A DNA stretch of 64,000 bases, from NCBI GenBank assembly GCA_027487685.1, contig JAIYDC010000146.1:1-64000 (forward strand), given 5' to 3'. Of the stretch, positions 17,708-26,175 are shown piece after piece. The translations under genes were made by a program, and so were the position numbers. The notes under the pieces were generated by a model that saw only the letters and a list, made by a program, of their open reading frames with translations, was not told where the DNA came from and ran no database searches. The stretch is from Pseudomonadota bacterium. GTDB taxonomy: Bacteria; Bdellovibrionota; Bacteriovoracia; Bacteriovoracales; Bacteriovoracaceae. How positions within the stretch are numbered: position 1 is the first letter of the stretch; every line of letters starts with the position of its first letter.

Positions 17708-18166
17708 TTAGTTAGCTTCGATCGTGAACTGAACCGTATCTTCATGACTACCGGCAGACAGGTTCGACGGTTGATTGTACGAGATTCGAAGGTCCCGAGT
17801 GAACGTTCCCCGCTGGTTCGACGTCGCGACCTGTGACGGCGAAGTGTTGAGGGGTACGTTTGTACCATTATAGGTCAGGCTGTACTGGACGAAGCTCGTC
17901 ACGTCGAGAGTGTTGACGAGCTTGCCGCCGTTGGTGGACTTCGCCTTGACCTTGTAGCCTGTTCGAGAATTGGATTTCTCCGTCAGCGTCGCGACTTTAA
18001 TGGAGCTTGCGGCCTGAGACAGGTTAAGATTCCCGGCCACGGTCTCCATGGCTATGGAGATATCGAGGATTGGGGCCACTAAACCTTTCAGGATAAGTTC
18101 GGCGGTCGTGCCGGCGAAGAGAGAGAAGGATGCACTCAGAGCGAGGATCGTTGCAATTTTTTTCAT
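17708..18166 (-). CDS. Major pilin-like subunit
   Basis: A 152-residue exported subunit: signal peptide ('LALSASFSLFAGTTA'), then a single beta-sandwich domain without cysteines. It starts 'LILKGLVAPILDISI' and ends 'SAGSHEDTVQFTIEAN', the alternating pattern of a subunit whose last strand is exchanged between neighbours. It is the first complete gene of the pilus operon, so probably the shaft subunit. The start at 18166 has AAGGAG 9 nt upstream, which lies inside a longer in-frame extension. The leader upstream contains two sizeable hairpins (about 18240-18300). Confidence 0.75.
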   Translation of the reverse strand: MKKIATILALSASFSLFAGTTAELILKGLVAPILDISIAMETVAGNLNLSQAASSIKVATLTEKSNSRTGYKVKAKSTNGGKLVNTLDVTSFVQYSLTYNGTNVPLNTSPSQVATSNQRGTFTRDLRISYNQPSNLSAGSHEDTVQFTIEAN

Positions 18167-18349
18167 AGAAAGGTCTCCTTTAGTCATCGTATGATTCACG
18201 ATTAAGATGTTTGCGAAACTCTCGCCAGCACAGAACTTCGTGGAGCTTGCGGATTCCGGCGGCTTAGCTCGAAGAGCGGTGACAAAACCGCACTCCCTGG
18301 TGCCATCTTAAAGGATTTGAGTGGTGTCGAAAGGGGGTAGAACTTGCCC

Positions 18350-18607
18350 CTAGGGGTGAGTGATGGAGACTAGGAAGAAATTATCTGAGTTTTGGAGCAG
18401 GATTTTCTTCATTTCGACTTTTGTCAGGCTTGGCGACTTAATTGGGGCATTGCTTTCGATCCAGGCCCTTGGCCCTCTCTCTTCGAGAGAAAATTTGACC
18501 GATGTTTGTTCGGGCACAATCGCCCTGAGTTGGAGGGTAGCGCTTCGTGACTCGGCAAGTGCCTGAAAGGATGAGAGCGAAATTAGAATACCGAGGATGA
18601 ATTTCAT
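18350..18607 (-). CDS. Short pilin-like secreted ORF
   Basis: An 85-residue ORF with a convincing signal peptide ('ILISLSSFQALA', 1-18) and an opening 'SATLQLRAIVPEQTSVKFS' resembling the first strands of the neighbouring pilin. It is too short for a full subunit (about 130 mature residues) and has no second half, and its GAGG site is only about 1 nt from the ATG. It may be a truncated pilin, or the 5' piece of the decayed copy next to it. Expression is uncertain. Confidence 0.4.
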   Translation of the reverse strand: MKFILGILISLSSFQALAESRSATLQLRAIVPEQTSVKFSLEERGPRAWIESNAPIKSPSLTKVEMKKILLQNSDNFFLVSITHP

Positions 18608-18628
18608 TCCTCGGTAGTATCGGTAAAT

Positions 18629-18860
18629 TTAGTTGAATACTTTAGGCGGGTACTGGGTGGCCTCGATCGTAAACTGTACTCTATCTTCCTGTCTTCCGGC
18701 GGAAAGTTTTGATGGTGTGTCTTAGGTAGTCCGGGCCTCTTTGGTAAATGTACCCTTGAGATTACTAGTACTGTGATCAGGCTAGGCGCTTAAGTAAGTG
18801 GAGCACCCGACCCTTCATTGGTCAATGACGTCAATGAGCATTGAATGCGAATTTAAGGCT
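18629..18860 (-). pseudogene. Decayed second pilin gene
   Basis: The minus strand encodes a recognisable copy of the pilin C-terminus. 'LSAGRQEDRVQFTIEA' matches 'LSAGSHEDTVQFTIEA' of the intact pilin, and 'TSNLKGTFTKE' matches 'TSNQRGTFTRD'. Further upstream 'SLTNEGSGAPLT' matches 'SLTYNGTNVPLN'. The copy is broken by TAA at 18722-18724 (where the intact gene has Tyr), TAA at 18790-18792, and a frameshift between about 18755 and 18775. The first half cannot be traced. The gap of about 320 bp is therefore explained by gene decay. Confidence 0.8.
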
Positions 18861-18926
18861 TTGTTGAGTTGGAGCTAATTATCAATAGAGGATAGTCGGA
18901 ATAACAACCGACCATCCTCTCTAGAA

Positions 18927-19601
18927 TTAAAGCTGAGTGAATGAAAACGTAGGTGGCTCTAGTTTACAAGAACCAGTGCCGATTCCTGTGCCACCTGGGC
19001 CGCCGTCACAGCTGGCATCGTTGTCATCGCAAATCTTACCAGTAGGATTGACGACAAATTTCCCTGAAGCCGCATTGCTTACTCTGAGTGATGAGGCAAG
19101 CTTAAAACCATGGGACGCATCGGCACCTGAGGTTGGTGGATTAAATGCATCAACATTCCCTGTTGAAGTGGAGGCGGTTGAGAGATACATCGCCACCCTA
19201 TCTCCTCCGGAGGTGCAGGTCGTGGTTGTTCCGTCTGCTAGCAGGGACGTATCAGGACTTCTGCAAACGTCATTTGTTTCGTAGTCGTTACTGTTGCAGT
19301 TGGTAGAAGTCGAGTTACTTGACGGCATAAACCTGATGTTGGAGTTGAACTCGACGATCACACAAGGATAAGTACCTGGTTCAAGGGGGCCGGATCCGAG
19401 GTTCACACCACCTGTGAAGTCTACTTCTACCGGCGTCGTGCCGTTGTCGATGACGGTAACTGGGTTTGTGCAGAGTGGATCTGTAGAAACAGAAAATTTG
19501 TAAACCATGAGCTTCAGAGAAGACGGGCTAAGACCGGTGTCGGCAGCGAAGCATGAAAAGGTTAAAAGGGCGGAAAACATTCCTGTCATTAATTTTTTCA
19601 T
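18927..19601 (-). CDS. Secreted Cys-rich protein
   Basis: A 224-residue exported protein with a signal peptide (1-20, 'ALLTFSCFAAD'). The mature part is rich in Ser, Thr, Gly and Asn, with nine or so cysteines in short motifs ('TNCNSNDYETNDVC', 'GKICDDNDASC'), and a Gly-rich linker 'GGPGGTGIGTG' near the end. No family recognised; a surface-exposed or extracellular, disulphide-bonded protein seems likely. The start at 19601 has AGGAG 8 nt upstream. A short lipoprotein gene ends inside that site, 11 bp upstream. Confidence 0.6.
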   Translation of the reverse strand: MKKLMTGMFSALLTFSCFAADTGLSPSSLKLMVYKFSVSTDPLCTNPVTVIDNGTTPVEVDFTGGVNLGSGPLEPGTYPCVIVEFNSNIRFMPSSNSTSTNCNSNDYETNDVCRSPDTSLLADGTTTTCTSGGDRVAMYLSTASTSTGNVDAFNPPTSGADASHGFKLASSLRVSNAASGKFVVNPTGKICDDNDASCDGGPGGTGIGTGSCKLEPPTFSFTQL

Positions 19602-19612
19602 ACTGATCACTC

Positions 19613-19720
19613 CTAGTTGTCTGAGCCTTCAAGGGTGAATGTCGAGATATTCTTCTTGTCGGAATTTCCGCACCCGCTGTAAGCGCCTAAGAGGACAAGT
19701 AGTAGCATGAACTTGATCAT
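19613..19720 (-). CDS. 35-residue small lipoprotein
   Basis: A short gene on the minus strand with AAGGAG 5 nt before ATG. The product is a signal peptide 'MIKFMLLLVLLGAYSGC' with a lipobox-like end (C17), then only 18 residues, polar and charged ('GNSDKKNISTFTLEGSDN'). The TAG stop abuts the ribosome binding site of the next gene, so the two should be translated as a pair. The Tyr at -3 is unusual for a lipobox but the rest fits. Function unknown; it may accompany the secreted Cys-rich protein. Confidence 0.6.
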   Translation of the reverse strand: MIKFMLLLVLLGAYSGCGNSDKKNISTFTLEGSDN

Positions 19721-19830
19721 AGTTTCTCCTTCGATGGGTTGATGACCTCTTCACGTCAGAATCGATTTGAGACCTGAGGAATTTTTGGAAAAAAAACTGA
19801 GGGAGTTTTTTTCCTCAATCAACTGATGTC

Positions 19831-20670
19831 TTACTGCTGACTTGCCCTCGGGGTGATGATGTAACGATTGCTCTCGGAGTTGAACTGAATATCTTTGGTT
19901 TGGGTGCGATTGGAGTTATTGGTCAAACGAGTGTTATCAATTCTCCGTTGCAAGCAATTGATGGTAATGTCAACGTCACCACAGGTTGAAGATGGTATAA
20001 ATAACTCTCGCGGGCAGTGCTTTCTCTTGAAGTCCGCTACAAGATTGAAGGTTTCTGCTAGCTCCTCTAGGGAAAGGTTTTCGCCGCTCTCGCACGCCGC
20101 TTTCATCGCCCTTGCCTGCCTTTTTAGGCCAATCTCTTTTATTTGCATGATACCCTCGAAAATGGCTAGGAGACCGACCACAATCGCTCCGATTGCAATG
20201 ATTGAGATCCAATCAATAGCTGCATGTGCATCCGAGACGATGAAATTCAACACACTCGACGATGTCTTGGGCACTAACGATTCAACTTCAGAAACAAGGT
20301 CTTTGAAGGTCATCTTGTTAGAGAGATACCTTTTCTCTTTACCTATTGAGAGGACGATCCTTTGATCATCCAAAACGGTAAGTTTAACTTCTTTACCGCT
20401 GCCGATCACAACGGCCTTACCTTCGACTGCATATGGTGGCAATTGGGCACGGAGTGAGTTCTTAGATTTAAGATAGGCCTCCAGATGGTTTGCAGTTTCT
20501 GGATTTGTCTTTCTAAGTTGAATAACGGCATCATCGTAGGTTCTAAAAGTGCGAAGTCTTTTTACGCTTATGGAAAGGATATCTTTGTCTTCTCCCACCT
20601 TGGCGTGAGCATATGGAGCTAGCATGGTAAAAACGATAAACAACGAGAGTAGCTGCCTAAATCTGTGCAT
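19831..20670 (-). CDS. Exported protein with one central membrane helix
   Basis: A 279-residue protein of no recognised family. A signal peptide (1-24, 'APYAHA') is followed by a domain of about 120 residues, then a hydrophobic segment around 153-172 ('IAIGAIVVGLLAIFEGI'), then a Cys-containing C-terminal part ('KAACESGE', 'KRKHCPRE', 'STCGDVD', 'TINCLQR': four cysteines). An AGGA site lies 6 nt upstream of the ATG. It stands alone, without overlapping neighbours. Confidence 0.55.
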   Translation of the reverse strand: MHRFRQLLSLFIVFTMLAPYAHAKVGEDKDILSISVKRLRTFRTYDDAVIQLRKTNPETANHLEAYLKSKNSLRAQLPPYAVEGKAVVIGSGKEVKLTVLDDQRIVLSIGKEKRYLSNKMTFKDLVSEVESLVPKTSSSVLNFIVSDAHAAIDWISIIAIGAIVVGLLAIFEGIMQIKEIGLKRQARAMKAACESGENLSLEELAETFNLVADFKRKHCPRELFIPSSTCGDVDITINCLQRRIDNTRLTNNSNRTQTKDIQFNSESNRYIITPRASQQ

Positions 20671-20752
20671 GAGTTTCCTAGGTCAGAGAAGGTTGAAGAC
20701 TTTAGCTATACAATTTCGTATCGGATTCCAGATAGATTTCATAAGCCCAAGA

Positions 20753-21367
20753 TCACTCTACCCAAACATGAAACTCGCGCTGAATCCTTTCTTTCTCTTC
20801 CTCGGGGAAAGGGTTTCGGTCGATAGAAAGATGGGAAAGGGCAGGCATTTTTTTGATGAGGTCCGGAAACTGCTTAAAATGATTGTGATCAAGATTGAGT
20901 CGTTTGAGATCACGAAGGTCGGTGAACCCAACGGGGAGCTCCATGAGGCCATTACCTGACAGATTTAATTCAAGGAGGTGCATGAGAAGAGAAATTTCTT
21001 CAGGCAGCTCAGTTAGGCCGCAGTTTTTGAGCGTGAGAGATTTTAACGGGGAGGGAACATTTCCCAGCGGAAGAATAAAGGTGCCAAGAGGGGTGTCTAT
21101 AACTTTCAGATTCTCAAGTTTTGGGAGCCTCAAAACAGTAGTGATTGAACCTTTGAGAGAAGGGAGTTTTATGCTGAGGGTTCGGAGCTGTGGCCAGGGG
21201 AGTACCTCATCGGGCCAGCTCCTACACTGACCTTCGAGGTGGAGCTCCATGAGGTAGGGAAAATCGAATAGCTCTCTCGGAAAAGTCGTCCCCTTAAGAC
21301 CTAGTTTGAGCGCTCGAACTTCATGCCGTTCCTTAAGCGCACCTGCGAGGCCTTTATGGTATTTCAT
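20753..21367 (-). CDS. Leucine-rich-repeat protein
   Basis: A 204-residue protein with about six leucine-rich repeats, clearest in 'LKSLTLKNCGLTELPEEI', 'LLELNLSGNGLMELPVGF' and 'LKRLNLDHNHFKQFPDLI'. No signal peptide or membrane segment is seen, so it is probably cytoplasmic and acts by protein binding. The ATG at 21367 lies inside the last codons of serB (14 bp overlap), which implies translational coupling. Some in-frame GTG codons lie further upstream and could extend it by four residues. Confidence 0.75.
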   Translation of the reverse strand: MKYHKGLAGALKERHEVRALKLGLKGTTFPRELFDFPYLMELHLEGQCRSWPDEVLPWPQLRTLSIKLPSLKGSITTVLRLPKLENLKVIDTPLGTFILPLGNVPSPLKSLTLKNCGLTELPEEISLLMHLLELNLSGNGLMELPVGFTDLRDLKRLNLDHNHFKQFPDLIKKMPALSHLSIDRNPFPEEEKERIQREFHVWVE

Positions 21368-22268
21368 CACGATGATCACCCGGTATTCCGAGGTAGTAGA
21401 GGAGTGTCGTCATGTCGCCGAAACTCACCTGGTGACGGGCCTCCCGTCGGACTTTTTCTTTGGCGTGGTACGCGATCCCCAGACCTGCTTTAGCGAGCAT
21501 CGGTAAATCGTTGGCACCGTCTCCGATCGCCATGACCTGATCCAGAGAGAGTCCTTCCCGCCGGGCCAGGTCTTCAAGGATTTCGGCCTTCGCCGCTGCG
21601 TTGATGACACGACCTTGGACTCGACCGGTCAACAGTCCATCCTTGATCTCAAGGTCATTGGCGAAGACGTAATCCATGCCGAGCTGCCGGCGGAAATTTT
21701 CCGCAAAAAAATGAAAACCTCCACTCACGATAGCGGTCCTTAGACCACGCTTCTGGACTTCCCGTATGAGCTTAGAGACTCCAGAGGAGAGTTCGAGGCG
21801 GGCCATGACGGCCTCGAGCGCCGATTGAGGTAGTCCCTGCAGCAAAGCGACTCGTTCCTTGAGGGCCTCGTCGAAGTTCAGTTCTCCATTCATCGCACGC
21901 TCGGTGATCTCCACTACGGCCCCATCGACTCCGTGGGCGCGAGCGAGTTCATTAATGACTTCTTGCCGGATAAGTGTTGAGTCCATGTCAAAAACGATCA
22001 GCCGCACATTTTCGCGCTTTTGATCGCAGGGAATCAGGGCGATGTCAGTCTCCCACCGATGAGCGAGCTCTAGCAGCTGCCTCTTCAAGTCGGCTTCTTC
22101 GGAGGAGGAGAGGGATAAAAAGATATCCAGGGCGCGCAGACCTTGAGTCGTCTGGTGTTCGGTTTTTTTAAGTACCGTCCCTGAGCACTCCAGAACTTCT
22201 TGGAGCGCTACGAGGACAGAATCAGGAAGAGCGATCCTTGAAACGCAAGAGATATTGTAGTTTTTCAA
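21354..22268 (-). CDS. serB: Phosphoserine phosphatase
   Basis: Dephosphorylates phosphoserine, the last step of serine biosynthesis. With the start proposed here it has 304 residues (E. coli SerB has 322): an ACT-like N-terminal domain, then a HAD phosphatase domain with motif I 'FDMDSTLI' (D94, D96), motif II 'TAIVSGGFHFF' and motif III 'VMAIGDGANDLPML'. The start is a TTG at 22268, because AAAGGAAGG lies just before it and it overlaps the pgsA stop (TTGA); a longer ORF would run deep into pgsA. It sits between pgsA and the LRR gene, all apparently in one unit. Confidence 0.88.
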   Translation of the reverse strand: MKNYNISCVSRIALPDSVLVALQEVLECSGTVLKKTEHQTTQGLRALDIFLSLSSSEEADLKRQLLELAHRWETDIALIPCDQKRENVRLIVFDMDSTLIRQEVINELARAHGVDGAVVEITERAMNGELNFDEALKERVALLQGLPQSALEAVMARLELSSGVSKLIREVQKRGLRTAIVSGGFHFFAENFRRQLGMDYVFANDLEIKDGLLTGRVQGRVINAAAKAEILEDLARREGLSLDQVMAIGDGANDLPMLAKAGLGIAYHAKEKVRREARHQVSFGDMTTLLYYLGIPGDHRDEIP

Positions 22269-22903
22269 AGGCCTTCCTTTACCAGCTTTTTTAGCTTCTT
22301 CTTTTCCGCCCGCTTTTCCTGAAGTTTTTTGATCATGGAAAGTGAGTACTTGAGAGCTGACCATAGAGAGAGGAGGGCAGAGACGTAAATCAGCGCTGTG
22401 CCAAAGAGAGGTAGGTCCAGACCTAGGAAGTCGTCGTAGATCATGAGCATGGGCATTGCAACCATTTGAGTCGCAGTTTTCCATTTCCCCATCCAACTGA
22501 CAGGAACGTCTACGTCCTCGGTCATAGCAAGGAGTCTGAGTGAGGTCATGTACATCTCACGCAGGACAAGAATGATCACTACCACCGGGTGCACACGGTC
22601 TAGGGCCATGAGCATGATGAGTCCTGAGACGACGAGAAACTTATCTGCGATAGGATCTAGGAAAGAGCCAAAGACGGTGACGATGTTTTGCTTACGCGCG
22701 ATGTAGCCATCAAGCCAGTCTGTGAGGCTTGCAACTACGAAAATCCAGCAGGCGAAGTGGCCCAGTAGGTGTTGATAGTTGATTAATTGTTGGGGCGTGT
22801 CTTCGGTGAAGTACAAGGCCAGGACCACCACCGGAATCATGAGCATCCGGAAGAAAGTGATGCGGTTCGGAAGGTTATCGATTTCCAGATCGTTCATTTC
22901 CAT
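22265..22903 (-). CDS. pgsA: CDP-diacylglycerol--glycerol-3-phosphate 3-phosphatidyltransferase
   Basis: Makes phosphatidylglycerophosphate, the precursor of phosphatidylglycerol, in the inner membrane. The 212-residue protein has several membrane helices and the CDP-alcohol phosphatidyltransferase signature D-G-x2-A-R-x8-G-x3-D-x3-D, here from 'DGYIAR' to 'GSFLDPIAD'. A Lys-rich tail ends the protein. The start at 22903 has GGA 5 nt upstream; a second ATG two codons later is also possible. Its stop overlaps the TTG start of serB. Confidence 0.88.
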   Translation of the reverse strand: MEMNDLEIDNLPNRITFFRMLMIPVVVLALYFTEDTPQQLINYQHLLGHFACWIFVVASLTDWLDGYIARKQNIVTVFGSFLDPIADKFLVVSGLIMLMALDRVHPVVVIILVLREMYMTSLRLLAMTEDVDVPVSWMGKWKTATQMVAMPMLMIYDDFLGLDLPLFGTALIYVSALLSLWSALKYSLSMIKKLQEKRAEKKKLKKLVKEGL

Positions 22904-22981
22904 GTCTTTCCAATTTAACAATTTTTACCTAGCTTTCTTATATTAATGGAACACCTACAATAAGAGAACAATGAGGTGACC

Positions 22982-23698
22982 ATGGAACGACGTTTTAACC
23001 TGATCAAAAGTGACTTCGAAAAACACGAGAAGCGAATTCTCCCTCGTTTTCCCTTTTGCTATCTAACCTTTAAGCCTGACGAGAACGCTCGTGTTTATGA
23101 GGTGAAAGATATTTCTCACACGGGTATGCAGCTCTCGCTTAAGGAAGATGGGCATGGCTTCCAGGAAGAGAATGTTTTAAAGGGCCACATCCATTGGCTG
23201 GGAAAGAATCTCGACGTGGTAGGCACCGTTAAATGGCACACCCCGAACCGTATCGGGATAGAGTTTGCTAAAAAGCGTGAAATCCTGGACAAAGTGCGTA
23301 ATTTCCTTTCCCTAGAGGAACTCGTCAAGCGACTAAAACCCCTCCATAAGCTCGACGACGGCCTTGAGATTCCGGCCCGTCTTAAGTACTGGCTACGGTC
23401 CGATGGTCCAGTCGAGATCTTTATATGGCAGCACGGAGACAGCGAGATCGCGAAATGCCAGGTACTCTTCCTCGAAAGCTTTCTTGAATGGGAAGATGGT
23501 CACGGCATAAAGACCGGTCGCATTCTCTCAAAAAGGAATGTTGATTCACCTCTACTGACTGAGGACGAGTGGGTCTTTCAAATCGATGCTGACGCAGACG
23601 GAGAAAGAATTATCCGGGTCAAAGATCTTATTTCTCACCTCCCTGAAGAACTTCTTCCAAGCGAAGTGAGCACATTCTTGGTGCGTCAAATGAGCTAA
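22982..23698 (+). CDS. PilZ-domain protein (c-di-GMP receptor candidate)
   Basis: A 238-residue soluble protein. The N-terminal PilZ domain carries both c-di-GMP-binding motifs: R18-x3-R22 ('RILPR') and D43-I-S45-H-T-G48. The C-terminal 120 residues are acidic and of no recognised fold. It should bind c-di-GMP and pass the signal to an unknown partner; gene clusters for surface pili and an HD-GYP protein are elsewhere in the window. The ATG at 22982 has GAGGTG 5 nt upstream; an in-frame GTG lies 6 bp earlier. Confidence 0.85.
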   Translation: MERRFNLIKSDFEKHEKRILPRFPFCYLTFKPDENARVYEVKDISHTGMQLSLKEDGHGFQEENVLKGHIHWLGKNLDVVGTVKWHTPNRIGIEFAKKREILDKVRNFLSLEELVKRLKPLHKLDDGLEIPARLKYWLRSDGPVEIFIWQHGDSEIAKCQVLFLESFLEWEDGHGIKTGRILSKRNVDSPLLTEDEWVFQIDADADGERIIRVKDLISHLPEELLPSEVSTFLVRQMS

Positions 23699-23764
23699 TC
23701 CGGTTCCCGAAACCCGATCACTCAAGGTATGATCTTTGCGTATGACTCTTAATGGAGATAACGC

Positions 23765-24718
23765 ATGAATCGTAACCTTGCTATGGAATTTGTCCGTGTA
23801 ACCGAAATGGCCGCTATTGCTTCTGCTCGTTTGATGGGCCGAGGGGATGAGAAGGCCGCCGATCAGGCCGCTGTAGATGCCATGCGAGCGATGCTCGACT
23901 CCATTGATTGCGACGCCACTGTCGTGATCGGAGAAGGCGAGCGGGATGAAGCGCCCATGCTGTATATAGGAGAAAAAGTCGGATCCGGCCGGGGTTCGAA
24001 GCTCGAGATAGCTCTCGATCCTCTTGAAGGGACTACGATCTGCGCTCACGGGGGGCCCAACTCAATCTCCGTCATGGCAATCGGTGAGGCCGGAAACCTT
24101 CTTCACGCCCCAGACACCTATATGCTTAAGCTCGCTGCAGGCCGTGAGGCAAAAGGTCTGCTCGATATCCGTCAATCTCCAACTGAAAATCTTAAGCGTT
24201 TGGCGGATATTAAGAAATGCCGAGTGGCCGATCTCACGGCGATTGTTCTCGACCGGCCACGGCACCATGACCTGATCGAAGAGATCCGGGCGGCCGGGGC
24301 ACGGATCCAGCTCATCGGCGACGGAGACGTCTCCGCGGCGATTGCAACCGCCAGCCCTAACTCCGGCGTCGATATCCTCTTCGGGATCGGGGGGGCCCCT
24401 GAAGGCGTTATAGCGGCGGCAGCTCTTCAGTGTATTGGGGGAGAATTCCAGGGAATTCTCAAGCCTCGCAATCAAAGTGAGATTGATCGTGCTAAAGCGA
24501 TGGGTATTGATGACGTCAACAAGATCTTCAAAATTGACGATCTGGCGAAAGGAAATCTCATGTTCTGTGCGACGGGAGTGACCACCGGCAACTTCCTCGA
24601 CGGGGTGATCTTTAAGTCCTGGGGATGCCACACCCATTCTATTGTGATGCGTTCTGAATCTGGTACAATCAGGCACATCCGTGCTGAGCACCACTTCGAT
24701 AAGAAACCGAGATACTAA
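23765..24718 (+). CDS. glpX: Class II fructose-1,6-bisphosphatase
   Basis: Hydrolyses fructose 1,6-bisphosphate in gluconeogenesis. The protein is 317 residues, the normal length for GlpX, with the metal- and phosphate-binding motifs 'VVIGEGERDEAPML', 'ALDPLEGTT' and 'GIGGAPEGV'. GGAG lies upstream of the ATG (GGAGATAACGC). It ends 13 bp before the SRPBCC gene, so the two may be co-transcribed, although that gene has its own good ribosome binding site. Confidence 0.95.
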   Translation: MNRNLAMEFVRVTEMAAIASARLMGRGDEKAADQAAVDAMRAMLDSIDCDATVVIGEGERDEAPMLYIGEKVGSGRGSKLEIALDPLEGTTICAHGGPNSISVMAIGEAGNLLHAPDTYMLKLAAGREAKGLLDIRQSPTENLKRLADIKKCRVADLTAIVLDRPRHHDLIEEIRAAGARIQLIGDGDVSAAIATASPNSGVDILFGIGGAPEGVIAAAALQCIGGEFQGILKPRNQSEIDRAKAMGIDDVNKIFKIDDLAKGNLMFCATGVTTGNFLDGVIFKSWGCHTHSIVMRSESGTIRHIRAEHHFDKKPRY

Positions 24719-24731
24719 AAAGGAAGATGCC

Positions 24732-25166
24732 ATGGCCCGTGCAGAAAGAACCGAAATCTACGATGTCCCGCCGGAGAAGTTTTACCGGGCCATCGTTGAT
24801 TACCGCTCCTACCCTGAGTTCGTTGAAGGAGTTCGCTCGATCGACGTTCAGAGTGAGTCCACCGATGGATCAACTGTTAAATTTAACCTCTCCCTCATTA
24901 AAGAAATCTCTTATGTTTTGAAGCTCGCCCATCGCCCTAATCTGGAAGTGAGCTGGTCCCTGGTCTCCGGAGACCTGATGAAAGTCAATAACGGCCGGTG
25001 GACCTTGAAGGACATTGGCGGTGGTAAGACCGAAGTGACTTATTCACTTGAGGTTGAGCTGAAGGGCTTTTTTCCGGGCCTTGGCATGATCGAAAAGACC
25101 CTGGTGAATACGAATCTTCCCCTCACGATGAAAGCATTCGGCAAAAAAGCTGCGAGCTACACATGA
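24732..25166 (+). CDS. SRPBCC/START-like protein (RatA/Coq10 type)
   Basis: A 144-residue protein of the SRPBCC fold, close in layout to RatA/Coq10-type proteins: 'EIYDVPPEKFYRAIVDYRSY' and 'YPEFVEGV' at the start, then 'YSLEVELKGFFPGLGMIEK' at the end. Such proteins bind lipids or hydrophobic ligands in a helix-grip cavity. The start at 24732 has AAGGAAG 5 nt upstream; an upstream extension lies within glpX. Its TGA overlaps the ATG of the next gene. Confidence 0.75.
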   Translation: MARAERTEIYDVPPEKFYRAIVDYRSYPEFVEGVRSIDVQSESTDGSTVKFNLSLIKEISYVLKLAHRPNLEVSWSLVSGDLMKVNNGRWTLKDIGGGKTEVTYSLEVELKGFFPGLGMIEKTLVNTNLPLTMKAFGKKAASYT

Positions 25167-25492
25167 GTGACGGTGAAAAAGACGGGAAGGTCGAAGGCAT
25201 TCTTAAAAAAGTCCTAGCGAGCGGAGTTACTGCCGCGTTTATGACCGAGGAGACCGTGCGCTCGGTGCTTAAGGATCTTCCGCTTCCCAAAGAAATTGTG
25301 GGAGGCCTGGTCGATAACGCCCGCAATACGAAGACCGAATTCATCGCCGGCGTTAAGAACGAACTCAAGTCTTATCTTGATAAAATCGACATCTCAGGCG
25401 AGATCGACAAGATCATCGATAAGTACGACTTTGAAGTCAAGGCCACGATTTCCCTTAAGCGCAAGAAAAAGACCAAGACCGAGGAGGAGTAG
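25163..25492 (+). CDS. Conserved-looking helical protein of unknown function
   Basis: A 109-residue protein with no signal peptide. It is mainly helical and charged, with 'LPLPKEIVGGLVDNARNTK' and 'FIAGVKNELKSYL' in the middle and a Lys-rich tail 'LKRKKKTKTEEE'. The family was not recognised; the amphipathic helices and place next to a lipid-binding-type SRPBCC gene would fit a small membrane- or granule-associated protein, but this is speculation. It overlaps both neighbours (ATGA upstream, TAGTG downstream), so it is an integral part of the operon. Confidence 0.6.
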   Translation: MSDGEKDGKVEGILKKVLASGVTAAFMTEETVRSVLKDLPLPKEIVGGLVDNARNTKTEFIAGVKNELKSYLDKIDISGEIDKIIDKYDFEVKATISLKRKKKTKTEEE

Positions 25493-26175
25493 TGCTTCCA
25501 AAGGAATTATTGGCCCGGAAGCTTGCCAATGTTATGGCCGAGATTGACCCTGGCCGTCTTTTGATTGTTTCCAAGACGCGCTCAATAGAAGAAATCCGTG
25601 CCTACTATGAGCTGGGTCATCGTGACTTTGGAGAGAACCGCGTCCAGGAGCTAGCGGACAAGGCCGAGGCCCTCCGGCCGTTATGTCCGGACCTGCGCTG
25701 GCACATGATCGGACATCTCCAAACCAATAAGATCAACGCGCTCTTCTCAGTTCCAAGCCTCTACGCGATTCACTCGGTTGACGATCGGGAGTGTGTGGAG
25801 AAGCTTATAAGGTCTGAGGCCCGTCTGGAGCAAGAGGTCTTGGTTTTCCTTCAGTTCAACGCTTCTCATGAAGCTGAAAAGTCAGGCTTTGAAACCTACA
25901 CCGACCTTTTGGCAAGTGCCGAGCTTCTGGTGGGAGCAAAGCGGTTAAAACTCGCAGGACTCATGACCATGGGGACTCTTCGCACCGAAGACTTCGAGGC
26001 AGAAGCAGGGCGCTGCTTTCAGGACCTAAACGTAGAGAAAACGAAGCTTGAAACGGAACTCGGAGTTCGCCTCTTCACGAGCATGGGAATGAGTCAGGAC
26101 TACAAGATCGCGGCCCGTGAGCGCTCCGATTGGGTTCGCCTTGGAACCATGATGTTTAGCGGAGACGGCGAGTGA
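25492..26175 (+). CDS. YggS-family PLP homeostasis protein
   Basis: A 227-residue TIM-barrel PLP-binding protein that buffers pyridoxal phosphate. The PLP lysine is K28 in 'LLIVSKTRS', followed by the family motifs 'FGENRVQEL', 'WHMIGHLQTNK' and 'SMGMSQDYKIA'. The GTG start at 25492 shares a G with the upstream TAG stop and has GAGGAGGAG before it. Its TGA overlaps the GTG of the next gene. Confidence 0.92.
   Translation: MLPKELLARKLANVMAEIDPGRLLIVSKTRSIEEIRAYYELGHRDFGENRVQELADKAEALRPLCPDLRWHMIGHLQTNKINALFSVPSLYAIHSVDDRECVEKLIRSEARLEQEVLVFLQFNASHEAEKSGFETYTDLLASAELLVGAKRLKLAGLMTMGTLRTEDFEAEAGRCFQDLNVEKTKLETELGVRLFTSMGMSQDYKIAARERSDWVRLGTMMFSGDGE

Noticed and set aside
18181-18345. GEMM or cobalamin riboswitch before the pilin gene
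   Set aside because: Only short chance matches to conserved blocks; the overall architecture does not fit.
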